Part shown: piece by piece, positions 1-10,336 of the stretch
Layout: each line of letters starts with the position of its first letter
Position numbering within the stretch: position 1 is the stretch's first letter
Origin: Spodoptera frugiperda
Taxonomy: Eukaryota; Arthropoda; Insecta; Lepidoptera; Noctuidae
Reading direction: 5' to 3'
NCBI RefSeq assembly: GCF_023101765.2
Contig: NC_064215.1
Coordinates: 2,542,001 to 2,606,000, forward strand
DNA length: 64,000 nucleotides
Program-made: the position numbers and the translations under genes
Notes under the pieces: generated by a model
Database searches by the model: none
What the model saw: only the letters and a program-made list of their open reading frames with translations
What the model was told of the DNA's origin: nothing

Positions 1-582
1 CCTATTACATAAATACAGTTAATACATCGATATTTATTTACATTCGAAACGCAATCCCTATGACTAGAGGTGCGCGGTAGTCGATTTTTCAGTGTTCCCT
101 GAGGCAACTGTCGATAAATAGTTGACTACATAATGTTTTGACATCACTAATAAATTGTTACTTTGAGACTGGCTGCGTTAAATCCGCTACCTTGGTTGGT
201 ACAGTCGCGTAGTCAAGTGGCAGTGTGTTGTTATTTATTGTCGCTTCGTGGTATAAATAAATATAGTTGATGTAGATGCTTTACAGGACCCGGCCATAAA
301 TATTGCACATCGACTCTTGAAAAGAGACAATCGGCCAAGTCACCGTGTATCATGTGTATAAGCAGTTAATACTTGTGGAACAGTTTGCTTAAATAATAAA
401 ACTATTAAAGGGGGAAAAATATGAAAAATTACAAATAAATGATCGTTAAATCACAAAATTGTTTCTGAGAAACTAGTGTAAGCTGATATAACTGAAGACA
501 AGCCATTTGTCAAACACAGAATTTTAGACAGTGGGTTTAAAAACCCTACAATTATTTTGGATATTGGAAATCAACAGTTACT
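1..582. other. Unique AT-rich non-coding DNA
   Basis: No open frame of note, no repeat shared with the rest of the window and no tRNA-like structure was seen. It ends where the first family E MITE begins. Confidence 0.5.
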
Positions 583-757
583 TCGCGCGAGTAGCAGCGC
601 GACAGTCACCGCGTCGTATCGCGCATTGCTGCTCATTAACATGAGCATCTAGAATGGCTTGAAACTAGCCGAGAATCTCGTCAAACAGTTACGAGTAAGC
701 CGATAACATAATAATTAATTTAGTATGTCTCACGAAAGTTATTATAAAATTAAACCA
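583..757 (+). mobile_element. Family E MITE-like repeat, copy 1
   Basis: The block starts GC-rich (AGTAGCAGCGCGACAGTC), runs through GGCTTGAAACTAG and ends with TTTAGTATGTCTCACGAAAG. A highly similar copy lies in the opposite orientation at 11720-11884, and shorter relatives lie at 15416-15560, 50284-50442 and 59772-59935. Recurrence of the same block in both orientations shows it is a mobile repeat. No open frame is present, so it would be non-autonomous. The superfamily is not clear to me. Confidence 0.65.
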
Positions 758-1807
758 AATATTCAGTCCAAACATTATCTGACTATCCAGTTTAGTACTT
801 CTGATATCCAATCAGTAGAGATATTGCACTTTACAATCAAATGAGCTCTTCATAAAACTGTGCAACTACCTAATTGTACACTAAAACATAAAATCATCAT
901 ATTCCTACCTATATAAGGTGTTCTAAATGTATCTGCCATGGCTTTAATGGGAGGTAGTGTTGTATTCAAAGTATCGATAATGTATTATTATAATACATAA
1001 AATCCACGTATGATCCATGTATGCTTTCACTGTCTCTGTCGCTTCGTCAATGAAAACGATTGATAGCAATTGTTTTAATTGACCAAGCGAGGCATCGTGC
1101 GTATATTTTGTGAACATTTTATGCAGAGTAGAGTCAATGTTTCTTTAACTTCTTTATGTTCTCAAATTAAATTAACCGGTACAGGTTACGAAATTTCTTC
1201 TATAGTAATCTATAAACACAACACTATCTCCCATTAAAGCCGTGACAGATACTTTTACAATACTGTATATTTCTAAGTCCCACTGAACGCACCAGTACAA
1301 GCAAGTATGTAGCAAAAGTGATAGCATCAAAGTATTCCGTTGATTATTTCATATCACTTTATTACTATACCCGTTTATAAATAGCAGGCGAAGCCGGGTG
1401 GTGCCGTTATATTGATGCGACCGCTTCATTAGAATAACATTAACTTGCATACATTTTAATATTAAAATAAAAATGCTGTACCTTTTCTACATAACTGTAC
1501 TTTTCCGTGGTGATAGATTTTCAACGTTATTTTCATGTTTTAAGGTTCAGATTACAAGTTAATCCGCTTTTGTGATGAATTGTGTTGGTTTTAGTGATGT
1601 TTAGTTAAGTGAAGCCTAATGGTTGAGCAAGGTAGGATGGTTTTAAATCTTGTTAGTGGTAATATAATGTCACACCTGTCATTTATAAAGGAATCCTTAA
1701 AGTAGTACATGACTTTTCTTCAATTATTTAAAGTGGAGAGTCTTTAGTTCTATACCAAATACAATGTACACAATTATATTATTGCAGGGTTCCTTAACAA
1801 AAGTCGC
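758..1807. other. Non-coding interval, nothing recognised
   Basis: AT-rich DNA without a credible frame. Two stretches, CTCCCATTAAAGCC near 1230 and TTTAATGGGAGG near 942, are approximate reverse complements about 280 bp apart, but I could not define an element. Confidence 0.4.
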
Positions 1808-1930
1808 CTGTTTTATGGAATAGCGGGCGGGTTTCCATACCCGCAATACCAGAAGAATCACAGGTGCGTTGCCGGCATTTTAAAATGAAGTACACTATTT
1901 TCTTGAAGGTTTGAAGGTCGTTTTATTCCC
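1808..1930 (+). repeat. Family C dispersed repeat fragment
   Basis: It contains TCACAGGTGCGTTGCCGGC followed by a sequence close to AAGTACACTATTTTCTTGAA, and matches the copy at 55686-55806 over the same order of words. Non-coding, and truncated relative to the copies at 26168-26440 and 41653-41930. Confidence 0.55.
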
Positions 1931-2104
1931 ACTTTTCTTGATTCACGCGCCCGATACAAAATAATTGACAGTTACTCTTTTGTCTGCTTTACCAAAATAA
2001 GTAAATAGGTAGATATAGCATATTGAAAAACTCTTAGCTATAACTGAGAAATACCTAAACTGAAAGAACTTTCCTTACTTACTTCACATACAACTAAAAC
2101 CGAA

Positions 2105-2212
2105 TCAAAGTCAAAGTCAATATTTTTATTTATTTTGTATATTTATTATAATGATATTAAAAAATTCTGTCGGTCCGTCATCTAGTGAAGCTATTTGCCA
2201 ACAATACAATAT
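2105..2212 (+). repeat. LINE 3'-tail-like fragment (TCAAAGTCAAAGTCAA type)
   Basis: It starts TCAAAGTCAAAGTCAA and ends GTCATCTAGTGAAGCTATTT. The same two words frame the block at 31572-31705, and a reverse copy lies at 12059-12121. This is a common lepidopteran non-LTR tail type. No coding remains. Confidence 0.55.
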
Positions 2213-2814
2213 CAATAAACTGACTCGTACTTCAAAAACTAAAGCCCATCACTAAACACTATAATACTCAATAAAAACTACCATAAGCCCTAGTACACAC
2301 GGTTTATCAATCACAGTATCGGTGGGGAGCACACTCAATAACAAAGGATTAGTGCGTCAGTGCACAACGGATGGGCAGGCCAAGATGTGTTTAATAACAC
2401 TTTATAGATTTTAAACTATCAATCGATTGCATTGTTGTGTACACGGCTTTATACTTGATTGATCGGTGGATTTTCGGCGTTTTAAGTTAAATTATTTTGT
2501 GTTGAGTAATTTGTTTTTGTTAGTGTGTTATGGTGTCCTGTGACTTTGGTCACGTTTTTATAAACACTTGATATTTTTCTTGCGTTATTTTATGATAGAA
2601 AATAATGTTATCATTACTATTTCTTATCGAAAATGTAGAACATTCGTTTAATAATTGTGTCGTGTTTGAGTTAGGCTTTAAAGTAATTATAATTGTTACT
2701 AATATAATGATTATGATAGTTTCCATATTAAAGGGAATAAAACATTAAATAATTGGATATTATTTAATTTAACAGTTACAGCGGCAGAGAACTAATGAAA
2801 TAACTAACATCATA

Positions 2815-2902
2815 TTGGTACCTGCCATTGGTAGGTTTCGAACGCACTCTCATGCATGAGAAGCAAGCGTCTTAAACCTCTGGGCCACTACGACTTCTGG
2901 AA
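2815..2902 (-). mobile_element. tRNA-derived SINE head
   Basis: Read on the minus strand, the block has an A-box-like GTGGCCCAGAGG, a region of tRNA-like length and a B-box-like GTTCGAAACC (plus-strand 2834-2843). The anticodon stem and the acceptor stem do not close well, so it is a SINE promoter head rather than a tRNA gene. It could alternatively be an old tRNA pseudogene. Confidence 0.55.
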
Positions 2903-2936
2903 CGCAACAAACAAAAACAATAAAATTAATAAAAGC

Positions 2937-3099
2937 ACTAGTATTAAAACTCGAAACGGGATATTTACCATTTTTTTCTATTTCTATGAGTTTCCGATAT
3001 TTCGGCACTGCTGCAAGCGTCATGATCACGGATGAACTGAAAAGAAATAGAAAAACATGGTAAATATCCCTTTTCGAGTTTTAATATTAGTGTTAGTGA
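2937..3099. repeat. Foldback (inverted repeat) element
   Basis: Arms of about 49 bp (2937-2985 and about 3051-3099) are nearly perfect reverse complements centred on AAACTCGAAACGGGATATTT. The spacer contains TTTCCGATATTTCGGCACTG. A second copy with a much shorter spacer lies at 23957-24043. The paired arms and recurrence support a small foldback transposon. Confidence 0.75.
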
Positions 3100-4816
3100 C
3101 CATCTCAGTTTAAAAACTTAAATAAAACCATCAACTCCTTCAAACAAATAGTTTACCTTACATCCAAGTTTAAATACAAACATTAAGATTCCACTTCTTA
3201 GTTTAGGCCTTAGCCACTTGCATCAGGACCTCGCATTCCGGTTTGTAAATTAATTCATAAATCGTTGTTGGGAACAGTAAAATGCGGGCCCATTACGAAG
3301 ATATACACATCAAGCTACACACAACCAGTATAACCTGGCCTTCGAATGTGTGGTAAGGTCATACAAGGCAAGATCATGATTAAATGGTTAGTATAGTGTA
3401 TCTTCTGGGCTATTAGTATGGGTGGTCTTACTAAATGCATCACTCCATTTGTAGAAAAAAATGTTTATGTGCAGTGACAATTTAGGGATGGTTCCGTAAT
3501 TTGCTTAATTTGTTTGTTTATTTATTTATTTAAAAACTAATATAAATCTTATTATGTTGTTGTTAGATGTGTGACAAGCTTCGCCAGGCCAATATAGAAA
3601 TGGCTAATTGAATAGAAAAGTCAATCAGATTTAGTCAATGACCTTTTTTTGTTCAACTACACCTGCTGTTTAGCTTAAGCTCTGATGAAGAACAAATCAT
3701 GGAACTCTTTAGAATAAAAAGAGACATAAAAAAACAAGTCTAAAAGAACCTAAATCTTTTACCCAATGCAAAAACTGAAGTATTGCTTAAAAGCAAAGAC
3801 AAGTAGTGAGCCATATTATATTCAACTCGGAAAGTCGGTAGCGCTTGCAAGCAATAAAGACAAAGTAACCGTTACTCCAAGCACTAAACCACACACAACA
3901 CACTAAAAACCACAAACCTTTAAAACTTAAGCCACAATTTACAATACAAACAATTAAAACCCACTCGTGTCTGAACCACGGATCTCTAGAACCACGCCAT
4001 CTTTGTCAAACCAGCCTTTTCTTTACAGCTAGTTTACAAATAAGTACGCTCTTAACGCTCAGGTCACAACAAAGCACTTAGCAACTTTTTAGTAATGAGA
4101 AGAGACAGTTTCCTTAACCGTCTTCTCATCAAACGAACCATGAAATGCCGTAGCAGAACACTGCCAACCATTAATTACATATATCCATACAAGGGCCCTA
4201 GAAACACACTACGTCCACTACTGCTTTCGGGAAACAGCCCAGCTTTTTCCAAATAACCAATTTTAAACTCAATCTTACGCAACATAAGATAGAAAATTGA
4301 TTAGAAATTGTTCGATGACAACAGCCACACTTGGATGACCGTCGTGGGAAAACAGTGGTGACGGTGTGGTGAGTTCATTAGTGTGCTATTTTCAATTCTA
4401 GTTGTAATAGGGTAGAGTTTAATTTGTTTTGTGCTCTTGGTGTCTCTTTGGACAATGTATTGGAAAGTGTGTGGTAAATACAAGTGGCAATTTAGGTTCC
4501 AACGGTGCCGAGCCCAGAATTTCTTTTGACGTTTCTTTTATGTTAACAAACATTTGTTTTAAAGCTGTATTTGTACAAATCTTGCAAGTAATTTAAGTAA
4601 ATGTGAAGTTTTACTTGCGGTTAGAAACATCTTGTAGAGAATGTTTGATTTTTTGTTAACTAATATTTTGTGACAATCAATTTCGATTTCAATGTTTATA
4701 ATCTTCTCTAATCTTCTTTTATTCTTACTTTCACAACTAAAATATAAATAAACTGATTACAACGAATTGAATCGAATCTCAAAAATTGGTTATAAAAGAA
4801 GACAGTAAACTGACAT
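3100..4816. other. Non-coding interval, nothing recognised
   Basis: AT-rich DNA with no repeat shared elsewhere in the window and no reliable frame. A short TTTA run near 3517 is the only low-complexity piece. Confidence 0.4.
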
Positions 4817-4993
4817 GACACAACGCTTGTTTCGTCATGTGAGTAAAGTTACCGGAAGCCCAATTACCCTTTTTTCTAATCCCTGAATCCCCAGCAATCC
4901 TTAAAATCCCAACTCTCAAAAGGCCGGTAACGCACCTGTAATGCCTGTGGTGTTTCTCGTGTCCAGGTTGCCGATTGCTTACCATCAGGTTAT
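4817..4993 (-). repeat. Family C dispersed repeat
   Basis: On the minus strand it reads TGATGGTAAGCAATCGGC, then CACCACAGGCATTACAGGTG, then GGTAACTTTACTCAC and an ACGAAACAAGCG block. This is the order seen in the copies at 26168-26440, 40690-40955 and 41653-41930. Non-coding and diverged. Confidence 0.65.
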
Positions 4994-5640
4994 ACCATAA
5001 AAATGATTTAAAAATTATGAACAAAAGACATTTAAAGCCAAAATTCTCTAGCACAGTAAGCAAAGATATAGACCAAGTCTATTACTACGTAATTGTACCT
5101 GATATGTACACACATGGCTCACACATATTTCACTTACAATCTCTGTACACAATTATAGTTTCACCATCGTTCCTTTTATTTTCCTACCACAACCGACTTC
5201 TATGAAAAACGTTAATGCTTCGTATCTCGATCTCTTATTGTTGAGCTTAGTCTACACCGCGGGTTAGTCAAAGTCAAAATTTACTTAAGAAAATAATAAG
5301 ATTAAAAATTATGATACACTTTTTGAAATACATTTTTTTTTATTTTATTTTTTTTATTTATTATTTACACAAAATACACAATAATACAATAAATAACAAA
5401 TAGCAACCAAAAAACCACTAAGGTTTAGAACCAAATGAAAAATGTTCAAAATGTACTTTTGAACATTTCATCATAGATTGTTTTTGTAATATTTTTATGT
5501 CTTGTCTTGATCAAAATCTATACATATAATAAAATCGTAGAAAAGTGCTGTCTGTACATTGAAAATAAAAATAAAAAAAATAGCAGGGGTTATTGTTATG
5601 TCGATGTCGAACCCAAAAATGTAATTAACATTTTTTTTGT

Positions 5641-5704
5641 CTGTTTGTCTGTTTGTCTGTTTGTCTGTTTGTCTGTTTGTCTGTTTGTCTGTTTGTCTGT
5701 TCGT
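5641..5704 (+). repeat. 8-bp minisatellite (CTGTTTGT)n
   Basis: Seven perfect units of CTGTTTGT run from 5641 to 5696, with partial units on both sides. It lies 124 bp inside the Helitron 5' end, where Helitrons of this type often carry a GTCTGTTTGT-rich stretch. It is expanded here and may be length-polymorphic. Confidence 0.9.
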
Positions 5705-5948
5705 CTGTGCGCGCTAATCTCAGAAACGGCTGATCCGAGTTGGATGCGGTTTTCACGAATATATTGTGGGATGCTTAAATTTACATTTAGTGTTTGTTTC
5801 ATGTCAATCGGTTCATAAATAAAAAAGTTATGTCAAATTAAAGAATCACGTCGAACATTCTATGCTTATACCATTAATCTCCGCAACTATTTGACGGATT
5901 TGGTTGAAATTTGGTACAGATATAGTTTAGAACCTTAGAAAGGACATG

Positions 5949-7962
5949 TAGGCCAGTGCAGATAGGTTTTGAAACAAAAGAAATTTATAGTAGAATGAAA
6001 CCTATTGGAAATGGAAGAGAATATGCTAAAACAAGAAAAAAATAAAAATTCCACTCCATCCGAGTTCGGGAAGTGGGGGAGGGAGGTTTTAAGAGTAAAA
6101 ATCGGTTTATCGCAATTTTCGGCGAAACTACAAGTCCTATGAAAAAAAGTTAAATAGCAAAGTTGTAGGTAATAAAAAGATCTACAACTTTTGTATTTAC
6201 ACTATTTTTATATTACCTCTAAATTTAGTGGAAAATTAAAAAAACTACGATTTCGGTTTTTTATTCTTATCTTTGACAAAAATATTTATTTTTTAACGAA
6301 ATTTTGTGAAAACGTGCCTTTATATGTACCAAACACACTGTAATTTTTTGGAATTGAAAAATTTATTTTTTTACCAGATATTGATTAAATACCGAAAAAT
6401 TATCCTAATTTTCAATCGAAAATTCACGCGTCAAAATATCAGCTTTTTTATAAAATTCGGTGGGCTTTTTATTCGTTGGAACCTCTACTTTTCGATAGTG
6501 TAAAAAAAAATAAACATTACTATGAAAAATGTTCTGAAAAAACAGATGATAGTGAACCGTGGCTGGAGATCGTCCCGCGATTCCCGACGCCCGGAGTGTC
6601 TCTGGAGGAGCGAGCGACACTGGGATGACGTCTCCTCCTTCTGAGAAGCAGTCATGCTAGCAAAGAAGGAGGTGGGGCACGTGAGGGAACGAACCTCCTC
6701 ACCCCCCAACCTTCGCGAGGGACACTCCGGGCATCGGGGATCGCGCAAAGAACTCTGGCCTCCGTAAGTACGGGTCTGTAGACGGCGAGCAAGGGTAGCT
6801 TGCCGTCCGAACAGAACTAGACCCGTGCATGCGGCGCATCGCGTTCCGCGCGCGCCTCAAAGAGCCATCAGCCCACCTCAGATGGTGTCTAGTATGGCTG
6901 ATGCCTGATCCGGAGCTGCGGACTACCTAGCGGGTTTACCGGGACTCCGGCTCAAAAAGCAGGACTGAGAACAGGGTGGTTTTTAGTCAGTAAGAGTCTG
7001 ACACTCCCTCTCGCCTCACCTAAGGCGAGAGAGGTCATTGGATTGGATTGGATGATTTTGCCACCTTAATAAATAAAAAAGGTTTATAAATTATCTTCAA
7101 ATAGCAACAAATAAGTATTTAATTAAAACAAAATTCTACAACTTTCTTATAACATTGTAGATGTCTTATCAAATATAAACATTATTAACTTATTTAATTG
7201 TTAATCATAGTAGAATTTTTTAATTTATATATATTTTTTAATTGTCAATGTACCATTAAATCTTACGCTACATGAGTTAATTGTAATAAATAGCTCAAAA
7301 TTGTGCATAATGATGAAAAAATTTTTTTTCGATTCGAGTTTTTTTAGTTTATTGCGTTTTTTGAGAACATTTTCCATGGTAACGTAATTTTTTTTTAAAC
7401 TATCGAAAAGTAGAGATTTCGACGAACAAACAGCCCACAGAATTTTATAAAAAAACTGATATTTTGACGCGTGAATTTTTGATTGAAAATTAGGCAAATT
7501 TTTCGGTATTTATTTAATATCTGGAGAAAAACATTTTTTTCCTATACCAAAAGAATTACAGTGTGTTTGGTACATATAAAGGCACGTTTTCACAAAATTT
7601 CGTAAAATAAAAAATATTTTTGTCAAAGATAAGAATAAAAAACCAAAATCGTAGTTTTTTGAATTTTACACAAAATTTTGAGGTAATATAAAAAAAGTGT
7701 AAACACAAAAGTTGTATATCTTTTTACTACCTACAACTTGGCCATTTAACTATTTTTCATAGGACTTGTAGTTTCGCCGAAAATTGCGATAAACCGATTT
7801 TTACACTTAAAACCTCCCTCCCCCCCACTTCCCGAACTCGGATGGAGTGGAATTTTTATTTTTTTCTTGTTTTAGCATATTCTCTTCCATTTCCAATAAG
7901 TTTCATTCTACTATAAATTTCTTTTACTTTTTAGCTTTATTAGAGGTATCTGCACTGGCCTA
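5949..7962. repeat. Long inverted repeat with ~600-bp arms
   Basis: Left arm 5949-6543 and right arm 7356-7962 are reverse complements with scattered mismatches and small indels. The outer ends match exactly: TAGGCCAGTGCAGATA at 5949-5964 and its complement at 7947-7962. The inner ends match near AAATGTTCTGAAAAAAC. Shared landmarks include CCACTCCATCCGAGTTCGG, TTTCGGCGAAACTACAAGTC and the complement of GTACATATAAAGGCACG. The 812-bp spacer holds a family A retroposon. Transcription would give a very long imperfect hairpin RNA. It may be a foldback transposon inside the Helitron, or an inverted duplication made during Helitron replication. No coding function is evident in the arms. Confidence 0.88.
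6556..7062 (+). mobile_element. Family A retroposon, longest copy (likely LINE 3' end)
   Basis: The 3' part (from about 6890) is the tail shared with nine other copies: CTGATCCGGAGCTGCGGACT, GTTTACCGGGACTCC, GGGTGGTTTTTAGTCAGTAA, then a Pol II-like CTCGCCTCACC block. Upstream lie about 330 bp of GC-rich sequence absent from most other copies, and a plus-strand frame there reads EAVMLAKKEVGHVRERT, which looks like the end of a reading frame. This suggests that family A copies are 5'-truncated LINEs, or SINEs using a LINE tail. It sits against the inner end of the left inverted-repeat arm at about 6544, so it probably inserted into the spacer. The tail carries a duplicated TTGGA (GGATTGGATTGGATG). 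Confidence 0.75.
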
Positions 7963-8021
7963 AAGGATATATTTTTATTTCAAAAATCAAAAAATAAAAA
8001 TAAGAAATAAATTATTTATAA

Positions 8022-8321
8022 ATAATTCTATGTCGATCGTTACACGAGTTCGGTTCATGTTATTGTTTTAATTCATCGAAAAAAAGTAAATAAATAGTAA
8101 AAAGGTATGAAAAAAATAATATCAATATAATAAAACATTTAGTACAAAGAAAATGCTCTAACGGAGTATAGATAATTCTATGTCGATCGTTACACGACTT
8201 CGGTTCATGTTATTGTTTTAATTCATCGAAAAAAGTAAATAAATAGTAAAAAGGTATGAAAAAAATAATATCAATATAATTAAACTTTTAGTACAAAGAA
8301 AATGCCCGAACGGAGTATAAA
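8022..8321 (+). repeat. 150-bp tandem duplication
   Basis: Two head-to-tail copies (8022-8171 and 8172-8321) start ATAATTCTATGTCGATCGTT and end near AACGGAGTATA. They differ at only a few positions, such as ACGAG/ACGAC and TCTAAC/CCGAAC. The near-identity implies a duplication younger than the surrounding decayed sequence. It lies between the long inverted repeat and the broken gene. Confidence 0.93.
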
Positions 8322-8701
8322 TAAATAATCCAAGTTGTCTTTATCCTCGATAGATGGCGTTGGGATCGAAATAGATCGCGCTATGGTTTCGTTACATTCA
8401 TTTGGTTGGGTATCGGCCGAGCGCTTCGGTACTATCGTAGAAAAAGTGTATTATCAGTCGTATGATTACACTAGGCAACACTCAAAATTTCCCGGGGAAA
8501 ATTCATACCGTATTTTATTGATAATCATAGACCTAATACCAGAAAAATAATAATTTATTTCAGTCACGTATAGGAATGGAGATTTTAACATTTTTGTAAA
8601 AAATCACTTTTTTTATTAGTTTTGGAGGCTAGCTCTAAATTCTTCTTAGTAACGATCACAATAATATTTTGTAGTGTCAGTATACATTGATTTCTTTCGC
8701 C

Positions 8702-9606
8702 ATGTCTCGCTTTTGTGTTAATTCTCCGGATTTATTTTGTTTTATTTTCACCGAAGAGTAAAAAAAAACCCATAACACCGTTAAGTAATTACGAAGTGTT
8801 ATCGTGCATATTTTGGTTTAGACGTTCGTAACCAAGATAAATATTGGGTGCCACACATGTGTTGCTTCTCATGCCACAAGAATTTGACAAACTGGTTTAA
8901 TGGAAAACCAACTAAGATGCCTTTTGGTCAACCTATGATTTGGCGAGAACCTAAGGATCATGTAAGTGACTGTTATTTTTGTCTCACAGATGTCAAAGGA
9001 TTTTCTAAGAAATCTAAGCACACAGTAAAGTACGCAGAGGTGTCTTCCGTAACAAAACCAATACCACATTCAGAAGATCTTCCAGTACCTAACCCACCAA
9101 GTCACGTTGAATCCTCAAGTAACACTTCTAGTTCTGATGATTAATGTGAAGACTTTCAAGTGGCAAGTACATCTAAAGCACCACATTTGATCAGCCAATC
9201 TGAGCTTGACGATCTTTTTAGAGACTTAGACTTACCTAAGGAAAAATGCAATGGATTTGTTCAAGTCACGGAAATTTTTTTGGGAAATCAACGATCGCCT
9301 CAATATGAATGCCTTATAAACCAATTGTTACATGCTTATAAACAACTGGGGTGCAATATGTCATTAAAAATACATTTTCTGCATTCGCACCTTAATTTTT
9401 TTAAAGAAAATCTAGGCGCAGTGAGTGATGAGCACGGTGAGCGCTTTCACCAAGAAATTGCCTCAATGGAAAAGCGTTATCAGGGAAAATGGACCACTGC
9501 AATGCTTGCAGACTACTGCTGGTTTTTAATTAGAGAGACACCAACCTCTTCTTATAACAGGCAGGCCAAAAGAACAAAAACTAGTTTATTTTTCAAGTCT
9601 AAATAA
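8702..9606 (+). pseudogene. Internally deleted, frameshifted copy of an arthropod multicopy (transposon-like) gene
   Basis: From ATG 8702, frame 2 gives MSRFCVNSPDLFCFIFTEE and then a stop at 8759. A short frame 3 piece reads ITPLS (8772-8786). Frame 1 then continues with ITKCYRAYFG, DKYWVPHMCCFSCHKNL and MPFGQPMIWREPKDHV, then DCYFCLTDVKG. A single in-frame stop (TAA 9142-9144) interrupts it, after which PHLISQSELDDLFRDLDL and the C-terminal block LGCNMSLKIHFLHSHLNFF, DEHGERFHQE and KRYQGKW follow to the stop at 9604. I recognise these as the two ends of a family of uncharacterised proteins present in many copies in insect genomes. The usual long middle is missing, with the junction near 9246-9258. 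Paired CxxC motifs (MCCFSC and DCYFC) suggest zinc binding; the first family CxxC is degraded here to CFIF. Two frameshifts and a stop mean no intact product. It lies wholly inside the Helitron, so it is captured or nested cargo. The molecular role of the family is unknown to me. Confidence 0.75.
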
Positions 9607-10305
9607 TATTTTACTTTAAAATAATAACAAAAAATTGTTAAAACTAAAAATAAATTTCTCTTAAAAGCTATACGTGACTGAGATGTTTTATTTACTGTTC
9701 TAAGTTCTATATACCATTGCCTTTCCGAATCACACAATCAGATCTCTGGGAATTTTTTTATTTTTTTTGTTGCCTAGTGTTATTTGTCTGTAGTGGTCCT
9801 GCTGTTTCGTATATTCTAAATTGGTTTCGTTGTATTTGTCAATTAATAAGTTTATTTGTTGGGTTTTCCTGGTTTTTTGGTTAAACTATTTAACGTAGGT
9901 TTAGTTTGATATCGATTATTAGTAGTTACTGTAGTTAGTTTTTTTAATAAAATTGTAAGTCTAATTTTTTTTTTAATTAGATTAGATTTAAGTCGTTTCT
10001 TTTAAATTATTTAGTTTAAGCTTGGTTATTATAGCATAAAGGATAGGTTGTAATATAGTTTCTTTTTTAATTGTTATAAATTCGTAATTCGTAGCTTTCT
10101 TTAGTTTTAAGTTAGTTTAAGTCCGTTTTTAAACTATTTTTTCAATGCCCTAAGTGAGTATACATCTATTAAATTCAAACGCAGAGCTCATTATGTTGAT
10201 TTTTGAAGAGTTCCATGGAATATCTTCCACATCTCATTTTTGAAGAGATCCCGCGAGATCGGGAACTATGTGGTTAAAACCAAAAATTTGCCGGAAGTCA
10301 CTATT
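9607..10305 (+). other. Helitron interior downstream of the broken gene
   Basis: T-rich DNA with many TTAGTTTA-like words and no frame. From about 10195 the words GATTTTTGAAGAG, TTTTTGAAGAGATCCCGCGA and the 3' hairpin follow, as expected for the Helitron 3' region. Confidence 0.5.
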
Positions 10306-10336
10306 CCACGCGAACGAAGTCGCGGGCAAAAGCTAG
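10306..10336 (+). other. Helitron 3' hairpin and CTAG terminus
   Basis: Stem CCACGCG/CGCGGG with an 8-nt loop, then CAAAAG and CTAG, then a host T. In rolling-circle Helitrons this hairpin marks the end of the transferred strand. Confidence 0.8.

Larger units (their letters stand above)
5517..10336 (+). mobile_element. Non-autonomous Helitron (4.8 kb) with cargo
   Basis: The 5' end is TCTATACATATAATAAAATC directly after an A at 5516, a typical lepidopteran Helitron start with the required TC. The 3' end is a hairpin (CGCG 10309-10312 pairs with CGCG 10321-10324, loop AACGAAGT, extended by CC/GG across one bulged A), then GGCAAAAG and CTAG at 10333-10336, followed by T10337. An A before and a T after fit insertion between A and T without target duplication. 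Sub-terminal text such as GGTACAGATATAGTTTAGAA (5915-5934) is also of Helitron type. No Rep or helicase motif is present, so it would depend on an autonomous relative. Its length is unusual for a non-autonomous copy and is explained by cargo: a long foldback, a retroposon, a tandem duplication and a broken gene. An alternative is two Helitron fragments bridged by unrelated insertions. Confidence 0.72.

Noticed and set aside
2815..2902. Possible tRNA gene on the minus strand
   Set aside because: A- and B-box-like words are present but the acceptor and anticodon stems do not form, so it is called a SINE head.
5507..5818. Open frames with repeated CLFVCLSV (plus) and TDKQTNRQ (minus)
   Set aside because: These are translations of the (CTGTTTGT)n minisatellite.
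6405..6748. Minus-strand open frames over the GC-rich retroposon
   Set aside because: Antisense to a family A retroposon; no domain.
6306..7497. Similar peptides in both arms of the long inverted repeat (plus 6306-6503, minus 7225-7497)
   Set aside because: The similarity simply follows from the arms being reverse complements. The frames are AT-driven and differ by stops and shifts.
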